Shown in pieces: positions 35,968 through 44,648 of a stretch of 64,000 nt of DNA. The position numbers were made by a program, and so were the translations under genes. This stretch comes from an uncultured Clostridia bacterium (lineage in GTDB: Bacteria; Bacillota; Clostridia; Christensenellales; UBA3700), in assembly GCA_948471525.1 (NCBI GenBank), contig CAOKSY010000006.1:35828-99827 (forward strand), read 5' to 3'. Every line of letters begins with the position of its first letter. Within the stretch, counting starts at the first letter, position 1. Below the pieces are notes generated by a model. It had not been told where the DNA came from. It saw nothing but the letters and a program-made list of their open reading frames with translations, and searched no databases.

Positions 35968-38900
35968 TCAGTTCAATCCCACGTTGATATTGAGCGCGCC
36001 GACGCCGACGACCACACCGTCATTCTTACCGCTTACGTTGCCTATCGGGATAGCTGCAACCGATCCGTCGGATGAACTCATAGCATTGAAAAGTCTGCCG
36101 AGAGTCAGGCTTGTGCCCGATATAAGCGCGGTATCGAGAATCTGAGTCTTCACCTTATCCAAATTGCTCGGATCCGTAAAACTCGAAGCCCCGTCCGCGT
36201 TTGCGTTCATAAGTTTTGAAAGCGTGGCGATCTGCTCGTCGGAAAGCGCATTGTATACTATTTGCAACTCGTTGTCCGCGCTGTCCATATCGACAATCAC
36301 CGTGATATAAACGCTCTCGGGCAACATCGTCATAGACGCGCCTATCGCCGCCTGCATCTTTGCTTCAAGCGTAAGCAGATAATAGTTGCGTCCGCCGTTC
36401 AGTCTTTCTCTTTGTCCGTCGACGTAGCCCAGCGACTTTCTCAACGCGTCGAAAGAACTCTCTCCCGCGCTTACCAACGCCGACTGTGCTACTCTAAGAG
36501 CGTTAGGATCGGACGAAGAAATGCCCATATTGGATCTGAGCGCATTCGCGTCTATCTTTGCGGATATATTTCCGTCGCCGATCGCGCCTGTAACTGTGCC
36601 TGCGCCCAAGTCTGTACAGAGGTTGTAATCCGCCGCCTGACTTTCGAGCGGAGTTACGGTGATATCCTTGCTTGCTCCAGTATAGCCGTGTAAATCAAGT
36701 CCCGCAAACAGCGATTCGAGAGTATCTTTTATACCCTGCGCGTTTACGCCGCTCTGCGCGCCTGCATTGATCTTGTCTGCCGCCACTTCATATATTCCGT
36801 CCATCACCATTCTGCCGCCCTTGTCTCCGTCAGTACGGAAGGTCAGTTCCATATTGTCGGTAAGAGACTTGAGCGTATTCTTGACGCTGTCGGAACACTG
36901 CGCGTTGGACTGATCCAGTCCGCCCGCTCCCGGAGCCTGCTGATCTCCGCCTATCTTTACGCGCACGGCATCCAATGCGGATACCTCGCTATGTCTTAGA
37001 TCGTTGATGTTTATCTCGGTGCAGACGTCTTCGCCTACTAGCTTGGATATATCTATATTTACAAGCATAGCTATATCGCTTGGCAACAGCGCGGAATACT
37101 TGCCGCCCGACGACTTTATCTTGCTTTTATACACCATCGTCATATCATTCTCATCGACGATATACAGTCCCAGCATCTGAGTATCCTGATATCCTTCGGC
37201 AGTTATCTTGACGCTGTTCTCCAAGAAATTGAGGAGTTCTCCTTCCAATACTTCGGGACGCATATTTTCCAAAGTCTTCTTTGTTCCGTCCGCAAAGTCG
37301 GAAGTGAGTTTTGCGCCGTCTATTGCATTGGCGTAATCGGAGACTTTGTTGCCTATATCGCTCAACACCGCAGTAAGATCGTCGGCATTGAGTTTGCTCG
37401 ATTCGTTGAGCGCGTATTTCTCGTTTATTTCGTCGACTGCGTTCTTAGCGTCAAGTTTGTTGCTCTCGGTAAGACTTATGCTTTTGCCGTTCACTTCAAC
37501 CGCGTCGGGCATATTGTTTACCTTACATATAGCGTTTCTGAAATCGATCTCGCTCGGTATCGAATCGTCTACGCTCTCGCCGTCCTTGACAATGCCTCTC
37601 GCGTCTGCGCCGTAAATAGAATTGAGAGCGACCTGATATACCGTCTGATCTATCCTAAATCCGCCGCCGTCAACAAACGTTACTGTGAATACGCTGTTGT
37701 GTATCTTATCCTTAAAGCCCTCTTCTCCCGCGATTACGTTGCCCGCGCCGTCTTTCTTGCCGTTGAGTTTTACCTCTATATCGGATATTATCTTATCCAA
37801 AGAATAAGTCTGCGACGGTTGCGGTTCCTGCGGCAGCTGATCGCCTTCGGGAGCTGATGAGGACGATTTTCCGTTTATTCTGTCGACAAGCATAAGCAAA
37901 AGCTGAAGTTCCTGATCCTTGCCTTCCGCCGCTCCGTCGCGATCGTAAGACACCGCGTTGACGTCCATATAGAATACGCTCATATCGCTGCGCAGTCCGT
38001 CGGACGTCACTTTGCCCAGATCCACTTTGACGTCGATATACAGATACTCGGGCAATAGCGAAGCCGCGTTTGCGTTGGAGATCGATCCCTTGCCCTTGAT
38101 CTTAAGTTCTAGATAGTCGCTGTCGCCCGCGTTGTAATTTTTGGCAAACACAACTTTAGCGTCGCTCATAAAAGACAGGTTTTGAACAAAATTGACTTGA
38201 GTGCCGAGCAGATATCCCAACTCCTCTACCGAAAGCACGGGATTGAATTTCTCTGTTATCTCTGCCATTATACGATCGAGTTCCACTCCGTCCTCGCCTA
38301 CGGAAGATATATCCGTCACGTTAAACCTGGATTTAAGTCCGCGCGAAACGAGCGCGCCGCTCTCCGGATCGTAAATATCTTCGAGACGCACTTGCGACAT
38401 ATCGAAGTTTTCGCCTCCGATACTCATAAACGAATCGAGTATCGTATTATTGGTCATAGCCGTCCTGAGACGTTCTCTGTAAGAATCGCTGATAAAGTAT
38501 TTGTCGTAAAGCTGATCGATAAATCCTTCCATATTCTCGGCAGGCTGATAGCCGTCCGCGTTTTCGTCAAATGAATAGGTATAGAGATTTTTTAAAAGCA
38601 TACGTATCTCGCCAGGACTGAAATAATGATCGCCTTCGGCAAGATCGCCGTTGACGAGCGAATTGCCGCTTACGACCTCGTAAAGACTGGGCAGATACGC
38701 CCCTCTTTCGTCGAAAGTCAGCGCGCAGCCAATCTGTTCCTCCACCTTGGCAAGTCCCTGTTTGATACCGTCGTCGACTTTTTGACAAAGCGAAGAATAG
38801 TCGAGCGACGACACGTTCATAGAGAAAGACTTGGCAATAGACATAAGCGTCTCGAGATGTTTTTGCGAATTTTGCACGCCGGCTTTATTTATTTCCACGG

Positions 38901-40674
38901 TGGTGGCTACGTCGAGATTTTTATCCACGCAGATACCCGCCGTAACGAATATGCTCTGCGGTATAAGCTGGGATATGAGATGAGACATCGCGTCGTCCTT
39001 GTTCATACCGAGCATATGCGCAACGTCGACTTTTATATCTATATTGAGCAGCGATTTGGAAGGAACGTATGACATATTGACTATCTCCGCCTTGAGATCA
39101 CCGAGCATCTGCTGAGAATTCACGTACGTAGAAAGCATATTGGACATCGCCTGGAAAGTCGACGCTACTTTGAGTCTCTTCTCGTCGTATTCGCCCGAAT
39201 AATCGATAGCTTTCAGATCGACTTTGTTGAGCACGTCCTGTCCCTGCGCAAAATTCATTACGTCGGCGATAGTGTTCTCCGCGGTGATCTTGTTGTCGGA
39301 ATTGTCAATGCCGTACTTGGAGCTTATCTCTCCGATAAATTCTTGGGTATCGCGCAACTTTATTTCAGGCGTAAATACGTCGAAGCCGAGCGACTGCTCT
39401 GTCGGGAGTTTGATATCCCTCAGCATATAGAGGAAAGCCTCTTCGCTCACTTCGATCTTCATTGTATTCATAAGCGTTTCTATAGGATACATATCCACGC
39501 TGCCGCTCGCGACAAACGCGAGAGGTATTTTGCTCTGCGCTTTCTCTATTACGTCCACTACCTTTGCGTTGACGTCGATAAGCATATCCGACAGCGACTT
39601 TCCCGCTCCCGATTTTTTCATTATTACGTCGGCGATGCGCACTACCTTATCCAATTCCGCCTCGCCCGCGGCGTTGAGCGCAACCTGTATTCCGCGCGCT
39701 CTGTCGCACGGATATACCGTAGCCGACGCGTAAATATTCTTGGGCATGACGCTCTTGAGGATAGCCGGCAGTTTTTTTGCGTCTACGATACCGCTCATCA
39801 TATCTCTGAGTTTGACGTTGAGAGTCATCTTCAGACCTACGCTTTCGGGCTTGAGTATATCTCCCGAGATGATTATCTGCTTTATCTCGAGCGTATCGAC
39901 AAGATTGCATCCGAGCTGCTTCTCCATATCTTTTACAGAAGGGAAATAATCGGGAAGAGCAGCAAACATCTCGTCGACAAATGCGGCAAGCTGTCTGTCG
40001 GATATTTCGAGTACGTTTTTACCTCCCTCGTAATTCTCCAAAGAGGAGAAATCGAATTCGATCTCCTTGAGAAGATCGTCGAGAGCGGAATTGCCCGTGC
40101 CGGTCGTTCCTTCTCCGTTCGGCTGTTCGCCGTCTTCGACGGATAGATCGTCCAACTCTTCCTTGGAAAGTTCTTCAGCGCTCTCCACCACTCTGCCGTC
40201 GGCAAAAGTATATACGTATACATGATCGTATCCGTAAGTTCCGCGAGTGCTGAGAGTAACGTCTCCCGTCTGCGATCCCTGACTTTCGCCGCCCATAACT
40301 TCGGAAACGATCTTGAGGATATCCAGATCGTAATCTTGGGACAGATACATCTTATTCTTTATATTGGAATAAAAATCCGTCAGATCGCTCTCCGTATAAG
40401 AATTGGTGACGATCTTTTCTTCGTCGGCGTCCATAACTCCTTTTATGATCGAAGGAAGCTCGCCGAACTTTACGCCCGCCTCTATTCCTACGTAATTATC
40501 CCAAGCGCTCTCCGCAGTCTTGTACGCAAATACCGAGACTCCTACTATAGAAAGCGCAAAAAGCAATACGAAAACCGACGCAAATACCTTGCCTGCGATT
40601 TTCTTGCGACGTTTGCGCTTGATCGCCTTCATGTCTTTATCTATATCGACTTTTCTCACTTGCTTCTTGGACAT
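35968..40674 (-). CDS. Large membrane-anchored repeat protein, unknown
   Basis: 1568 residues, start behind AAGGTG. A Lys/Arg-rich cytoplasmic N-terminus (KRKRRKK at 20-26) precedes one helix (28-52); the rest, about 1,500 residues, should lie outside the cell. At least five divergent repeats share an (L/M/I)PxxIY(I/V)xVxVD motif followed by a helical L..LM stretch: MPKNIYASATV near 310, IPQSIFVTAGI near 570, LPEYLYIDVKV near 880, LPSDIAMLVNI near 1200 and LPESVYITVIV near 1460. Cysteine-poor; no enzyme motif, no cell-wall sorting signal. It resembles a surface or cell-envelope scaffold. No family can be named. Confidence 0.75.
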   Translation of the reverse strand: MSKKQVRKVDIDKDMKAIKRKRRKKIAGKVFASVFVLLFALSIVGVSVFAYKTAESAWDNYVGIEAGVKFGELPSIIKGVMDADEEKIVTNSYTESDLTDFYSNIKNKMYLSQDYDLDILKIVSEVMGGESQGSQTGDVTLSTRGTYGYDHVYVYTFADGRVVESAEELSKEELDDLSVEDGEQPNGEGTTGTGNSALDDLLKEIEFDFSSLENYEGGKNVLEISDRQLAAFVDEMFAALPDYFPSVKDMEKQLGCNLVDTLEIKQIIISGDILKPESVGLKMTLNVKLRDMMSGIVDAKKLPAILKSVMPKNIYASATVYPCDRARGIQVALNAAGEAELDKVVRIADVIMKKSGAGKSLSDMLIDVNAKVVDVIEKAQSKIPLAFVASGSVDMYPIETLMNTMKIEVSEEAFLYMLRDIKLPTEQSLGFDVFTPEIKLRDTQEFIGEISSKYGIDNSDNKITAENTIADVMNFAQGQDVLNKVDLKAIDYSGEYDEKRLKVASTFQAMSNMLSTYVNSQQMLGDLKAEIVNMSYVPSKSLLNIDIKVDVAHMLGMNKDDAMSHLISQLIPQSIFVTAGICVDKNLDVATTVEINKAGVQNSQKHLETLMSIAKSFSMNVSSLDYSSLCQKVDDGIKQGLAKVEEQIGCALTFDERGAYLPSLYEVVSGNSLVNGDLAEGDHYFSPGEIRMLLKNLYTYSFDENADGYQPAENMEGFIDQLYDKYFISDSYRERLRTAMTNNTILDSFMSIGGENFDMSQVRLEDIYDPESGALVSRGLKSRFNVTDISSVGEDGVELDRIMAEITEKFNPVLSVEELGYLLGTQVNFVQNLSFMSDAKVVFAKNYNAGDSDYLELKIKGKGSISNANAASLLPEYLYIDVKVDLGKVTSDGLRSDMSVFYMDVNAVSYDRDGAAEGKDQELQLLLMLVDRINGKSSSSAPEGDQLPQEPQPSQTYSLDKIISDIEVKLNGKKDGAGNVIAGEEGFKDKIHNSVFTVTFVDGGGFRIDQTVYQVALNSIYGADARGIVKDGESVDDSIPSEIDFRNAICKVNNMPDAVEVNGKSISLTESNKLDAKNAVDEINEKYALNESSKLNADDLTAVLSDIGNKVSDYANAIDGAKLTSDFADGTKKTLENMRPEVLEGELLNFLENSVKITAEGYQDTQMLGLYIVDENDMTMVYKSKIKSSGGKYSALLPSDIAMLVNIDISKLVGEDVCTEININDLRHSEVSALDAVRVKIGGDQQAPGAGGLDQSNAQCSDSVKNTLKSLTDNMELTFRTDGDKGGRMVMDGIYEVAADKINAGAQSGVNAQGIKDTLESLFAGLDLHGYTGASKDITVTPLESQAADYNLCTDLGAGTVTGAIGDGNISAKIDANALRSNMGISSSDPNALRVAQSALVSAGESSFDALRKSLGYVDGQRERLNGGRNYYLLTLEAKMQAAIGASMTMLPESVYITVIVDMDSADNELQIVYNALSDEQIATLSKLMNANADGASSFTDPSNLDKVKTQILDTALISGTSLTLGRLFNAMSSSDGSVAAIPIGNVSGKNDGVVVGVGALNINVGLN

Positions 40675-40850
40675 ACTTCACCTTATCCCCGTTTGCGCGC
40701 AAAAAATACGTGCGTATACTTAATAATTATATAATATTAGTATTGTTTGCAAAAAGCAACCGTTTTTAGGGATTTTGCGCTGTAAATAATTGTAAATATT
40801 TAGAATTTGTCCGATTTCTCCCCGCTTCCCTTCCATTAACGTCAAAATCA

Positions 40851-40902
40851 TTGCAAAAAATCGTAATTTGATATATAATATTTGCGGACTGAAAAAGTCC
40901 GC
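40851..40902 (+). promoter_or_regulatory. Promoter and 5'-terminal hairpin of ktrB-ktrA
   Basis: TTGCAA (40851-40856), 17-base spacer, TATAAT (40874-40879). A perfect 7-bp hairpin GCGGACT-GAAAA-AGTCCGC (40884-40902) sits at the predicted 5' end of the mRNA, just before the start codon; it may stabilise the message or mask the ribosome site. Confidence 0.6.
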
Positions 40903-40923
40903 GCTGAATTTATGAGAGAACGC

Positions 40924-42312
40924 ATGAGTTTGAGCGAGTCCATTTTGACGCGCTCTAAGAAAAACAAAATATTCAAATCCCTTACTACGGCAAGACTGTT
41001 GCTTTTGGGATTTTTTATCATAATAATGGTAGGCACGCTGTTGCTTTTGTTGCCGTTTTCCACAAAAAAAGGCGTCAGCATAAGTTTTATGGACGCGCTG
41101 TTTACCGCGACTTCCGCTACGTGCGTAGTAGGTTTGGCGGTCACACCGACGGCCGCGACTTTTTCCGTATTCGGACAAATTGTAATATTATTGCTTATTC
41201 AGATCGGCGGCTTGGGCTTCATGACCATAACGTCGTTTTTCTATTCTATGCTGAGCAAAAAACTTACTCTCAGAAGAAGGCTCAGCATGAGAGAGGATAT
41301 GGCGCAGACCAATATGAGCGGACTTAAATCCATAGCGATAAAGATCGTCGTCATTGCGCTCGGCGCGGAGATATTGGGCACGATCTTCCTCACGATAGGC
41401 TTTTGCATAGAGGGATACTCTTTCGGAAGATCGCTGTGGTTCGGACTCTTCCACAGCATATCCTCTTTCTGCAACGCGGGATTCGACATCGTGTCGTTTA
41501 CGGGAGCGTCGCTGACCGGCATAAACGACAACTATCTTATACTGATCACGCTTGCGCTTTTGATAAGCATAGGCGGCATGGGCTTTATTGTGCTTGTGGA
41601 TATATCCGAACACAAACGTTTTTCCAAATGGTCGCTCCATACCAAAATAGTAGTGATAATGTCGCTGATACTCGTATTCGGCGGCGCATTCGTATTCTGG
41701 ATAGCGGAGAGAAGCAATCCCGAAACTATAGGTAATATGTCTCTTTTCGGACAATGGGTCAACTGTTACTTCCAATCGGTGTCCTGCCGTACAGCGGGAT
41801 TTGCGTGTATAAACACCTCAAAACTATCCGATCTTTCGACCGCGCTTACGATCTTGCTGATGTTTATCGGCGTTGCGCCCGGCTCTACCGGAGGCGGTAT
41901 AAAAGTGACGACTATATATATTCTCTTCGCGCACGTAATCGCTACGCTTCAGCAAAAGAAAGAATACGTAGTCGATAAAAAGGCGATCGGCGCAAATACC
42001 TTAGCAAAAGCGATTAGCACGCTTCTTCTTGCCGTGTGCGTACTTATCATAAGTATGCTTATAATCCTTATCGCGGAAAATAACCGTAGCGACACAGCGC
42101 TTACTTCCCTGCTATTCGAACAGGTCAGCGCATATTCTACGTGCGGACTTTCGATGGGAATAACTCCTTCGCTGTCCGTGACTAGCAAACTGGTGATCGT
42201 GATAGATATGTACCTCGGACGTATAGGCGCGTTCACGTTCTTTATGTCTTTCGCCCGTTCGAGCAAACAGATATCGAAGATCAAATACCCCGAAGCAAAT
42301 ATAAACGTATAA
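40924..42312 (+). CDS. ktrB: Potassium uptake channel subunit KtrB/TrkH
   Basis: 462 residues from the ATG at 40924 (weak GAGAG site); a start at 40912 is also possible. It is a membrane protein with four M1-P-M2 repeats. The pore loops show the potassium-filter pattern: SATCVVGLAV, SFCNAGFDIV, VSCRTAGFAC and YSTCGLSMGI, each with the conserved Gly. It forms the K+ channel of a Ktr system; the regulatory RCK subunit ktrA follows 27 bases downstream. A sigma-A promoter and a 5'-terminal hairpin lie just upstream. Confidence 0.93.
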   Translation: MSLSESILTRSKKNKIFKSLTTARLLLLGFFIIIMVGTLLLLLPFSTKKGVSISFMDALFTATSATCVVGLAVTPTAATFSVFGQIVILLLIQIGGLGFMTITSFFYSMLSKKLTLRRRLSMREDMAQTNMSGLKSIAIKIVVIALGAEILGTIFLTIGFCIEGYSFGRSLWFGLFHSISSFCNAGFDIVSFTGASLTGINDNYLILITLALLISIGGMGFIVLVDISEHKRFSKWSLHTKIVVIMSLILVFGGAFVFWIAERSNPETIGNMSLFGQWVNCYFQSVSCRTAGFACINTSKLSDLSTALTILLMFIGVAPGSTGGGIKVTTIYILFAHVIATLQQKKEYVVDKKAIGANTLAKAISTLLLAVCVLIISMLIILIAENNRSDTALTSLLFEQVSAYSTCGLSMGITPSLSVTSKLVIVIDMYLGRIGAFTFFMSFARSSKQISKIKYPEANINV

Positions 42313-42339
42313 GACTATATCCTAAAAAGGAGAGATACA

Positions 42340-43029
42340 ATGAAAAAATTCAAGCACTATAAAAAACAGCAGTTCGCCGTACTGGGACTGGGAAGATTCG
42401 GAATGGAGATAACCAAAGCTCTCTACAACTACGGCTACGAGGTGCTGGCGATAGACGTGGACGAAGAAAAAATCAACGAAGTATCCAATTTCTGCACGCA
42501 CTCGATAGTCGCGGACGTATCGGAAGAAAGCACACTTAAATCGATAGCGATAGACAGCTTCGACACCGTTATAATAGCCATAGGCAACAATATGCAGGCG
42601 TCTATAATCACCGCGCTCATATGCAAAGAAATGGGCGTGCCCAATATCATCGCCAAAGCACACAACGACAAACACGGCAAAGTTCTCTCCAAGATAGGAG
42701 TAAACAACGTCATTTATCCCGAAGCGGCAATGGCTGTCAAAGTCGCGACAAAACTGATAAATCCGAATATACAGAACCATATGGAAATCGTATCGGGATA
42801 CTCTATCGCCGAGATAAACATAGCGGATAAATGGGCGGAAAAAAGTCTCGGAGAACTGGCTCTTCGTAATCAGTACGCGGTCAACGTCCTTATCATCATA
42901 CGCGCCAACGACGAAGTCATCACTACCCCGTCGGGCGACACAGTACTCAACGTAGACGACATACTCGTAATAGGCGGAAGTAACGAGGATATAGAACGTC
43001 TGAGCTTTGCGGTAAACGCGCAGAAATAA
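42340..43029 (+). CDS. ktrA: Potassium uptake regulatory subunit KtrA/TrkA
   Basis: 229 residues, start behind AAAGGAGAGA. RCK_N domain with the Rossmann motif AVLGLGRFGMEI and Asp in LAIDVDEEK, so it should bind ATP/ADP or NAD(H) at the cytoplasmic face; RCK_C domain from about 140 (GYSIAEINIADKWAEKSLGELAL, VDDILVIGGSNEDIERL). RCK_C domains of this group can bind cyclic di-AMP. It gates KtrB encoded just upstream. A strong terminator follows. Confidence 0.94.
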   Translation: MKKFKHYKKQQFAVLGLGRFGMEITKALYNYGYEVLAIDVDEEKINEVSNFCTHSIVADVSEESTLKSIAIDSFDTVIIAIGNNMQASIITALICKEMGVPNIIAKAHNDKHGKVLSKIGVNNVIYPEAAMAVKVATKLINPNIQNHMEIVSGYSIAEINIADKWAEKSLGELALRNQYAVNVLIIIRANDEVITTPSGDTVLNVDDILVIGGSNEDIERLSFAVNAQK

Positions 43030-43045
43030 TCGCTTGAACGATCAA

Positions 43046-43075
43046 ACGGGACTGCCCAAGACAGTCCCGTTTTTG
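43046..43075 (+). terminator. Terminator of ktrB-ktrA
   Basis: ACGGGACTG/CAGTCCCGT 9-bp perfect stem (43046-43054 with 43062-43070) followed by TTTTT. Confidence 0.92.
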
Positions 43076-43121
43076 TATACGTAAAAAATATAAAACATGT
43101 CGTATTTAACGCGATAATACG

Positions 43122-44486
43122 CTATTTCATAAACAGTTTCAACAGCTTCTCTTTTTTCTTGCTATAGGGCTGATATCTTATAGGCAGATCGAACTTGGTG
43201 GATTTATCCACTATGCTTTTTTCGTGAGTAAAACAGTCGAAGCCTTTCTTTCCGTGATAAGATCCCATACCGCTATCGCCGAAACCTCCGAAGCCCATTT
43301 CCGAAGTGGCGATATGGATGACTACGTCGTTGACGCATCCGCCGCCGAAAGCGCAGTTTGAAATAAACGTATCGGCTACTTTCTTATCCTCGGCGAAGAC
43401 ATACAGCGCAAGAGATTTAGCGCGGCTATTGATCTGCTTCAACGCCTCGTCCCTGTCGGAAAATGCAATGACCGGCAATACGGGTCCGAACAATTCTCTC
43501 TTCATACATTCGTCGTCCCAACTTACATCGGAAAGCACGGTCGGCGCGATCTTCATTTGAGTCTCGTCCGTCTGACCTCCTAAATATACCTTATCCCTGT
43601 CGATCAGCGCGCAAAGACGCTCGAAATGTTTTTGATTAATTATTTTCCCGTAGTCGGGATTGACAAGCGGCTGTTCGCCGAATTGCGCATTTATTTCCTC
43701 GCGAAGAGCGCTCAAAAACTCTTGCTCTACCGATTTATGCACGAGTACGTAATCGGGCGCGACGCAGGTCTGTCCGCAGTTGAGAAACTTTCCGAATACG
43801 ATGCGCTTTGCGGCAAGTTTTATCTTTGCGCTTTTATCGATGACACAGGGGCTTTTTCCGCCCAACTCCAACGTCACCGGAGTAAGACGTTCCGCCGCTT
43901 TGCGCATCACCGTCTTGCCAACTTCGTAACTGCCGGTAAAAAATATTTTGTCAAACGGCATATCCAACAGCGCTTGGTTTTCTTTTCTGCCGCCCGTCAC
44001 TACCTTGACGTATTGCGGCAAAAACGTATCGGAAACGATATCTTCGATCAATTTACCCGTAGCGGGAGAATATGCCGAAGGCTTGACTATCGCGCAATTA
44101 CCTGCGGCGATCGCGTCGACAAGCGGCTCCATTGCGAGCATAAACGGATAGTTCCAAGGACTCATAATGAGAACGCATCCGTAAGGAGATTTTTTCACGT
44201 AACTTTTTGCGAGAAATTGCGCCAACGGCGTCTTGACTCTCTTTATACGCGAATACTTTTTGATATGCCTGAGCATATAATTGATTTCCGAAAATACCAT
44301 TCCGATCTCGCTCATATAGCTTTCGAAAGAACTTTTTCCCAGATCGCTGTAAAGCGCCGCCGATATATCCTCCGCGCGGCTCTCAATAACATCGCGCAGT
44401 TTCTTGAGCGCTCCGATACGCGCGCTTACAGGCAGCGTAGCTCCGCTAGAAAAGTATTCCCGTTGAATCGATAATAGATTTTCCAT
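43122..44486 (-). CDS. NAD(P)-dependent aldehyde dehydrogenase (class 3-like)
   Basis: 454 residues, the short form typical of class 3 enzymes. It oxidises an aldehyde to the acid. Motifs: SPWNYPFMLAMEPL (cofactor site), FTGSYEVGK, general base Glu207 in LELGGKSPCV, catalytic Cys241 in NCGQTCVAPDYV, and ELFGPVLPV. A Lys-rich hydrophobic C-terminus (KKKEKLLKLFMK) suggests membrane contact, as in fatty-aldehyde dehydrogenases (inference). The ATG lies six bases after a TATACT -10 element and has no ribosome site, so the mRNA looks leaderless; no other start would keep the conserved N-terminus. Confidence 0.92.
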   Translation of the reverse strand: MENLLSIQREYFSSGATLPVSARIGALKKLRDVIESRAEDISAALYSDLGKSSFESYMSEIGMVFSEINYMLRHIKKYSRIKRVKTPLAQFLAKSYVKKSPYGCVLIMSPWNYPFMLAMEPLVDAIAAGNCAIVKPSAYSPATGKLIEDIVSDTFLPQYVKVVTGGRKENQALLDMPFDKIFFTGSYEVGKTVMRKAAERLTPVTLELGGKSPCVIDKSAKIKLAAKRIVFGKFLNCGQTCVAPDYVLVHKSVEQEFLSALREEINAQFGEQPLVNPDYGKIINQKHFERLCALIDRDKVYLGGQTDETQMKIAPTVLSDVSWDDECMKRELFGPVLPVIAFSDRDEALKQINSRAKSLALYVFAEDKKVADTFISNCAFGGGCVNDVVIHIATSEMGFGGFGDSGMGSYHGKKGFDCFTHEKSIVDKSTKFDLPIRYQPYSKKKEKLLKLFMK

Positions 44487-44492
44487 AGAGAA

Positions 44493-44521
44493 AGTATAAC
44501 GCAGAAAAAAAGGATTGTCAA
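44493..44521 (-). promoter_or_regulatory. Sigma-A promoter giving a leaderless aldehyde dehydrogenase mRNA
   Basis: TTGACA (44521-44516), 17-base spacer, TATACT (44498-44493), six bases, ATG at 44486. The geometry is the same as in front of rlmD. Confidence 0.7.
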
Positions 44522-44577
44522 ATCAAGCGCGAGTATAAAAAGACAATATAAACTGAGCGAATAATCGCTCAATCATA

Positions 44578-44612
44578 ACACAAGCGGCATATCCGAGATA
44601 TGCCGCTTGTGT
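44578..44612 (-). terminator. Long hairpin after pyrG
   Basis: 16-bp perfect stem ACACAAGCGGCATATC/GATATGCCGCTTGTGT (44578-44593 with 44597-44612). No T tract on the minus strand, so termination strength is uncertain; it is placed right for the pyrG operon end. A smaller GAGCGA/TCGCTC hairpin follows at 44554-44569. Confidence 0.65.
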
Positions 44613-44648
44613 ATATTTGATTAATTTATTGCGCGTTGATATTTAAAT

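Noticed and set aside
44554..44612. Hairpin pair considered as a riboswitch for pyrG
   Set aside because: It lies downstream of the pyrG stop, so it cannot act as its leader.
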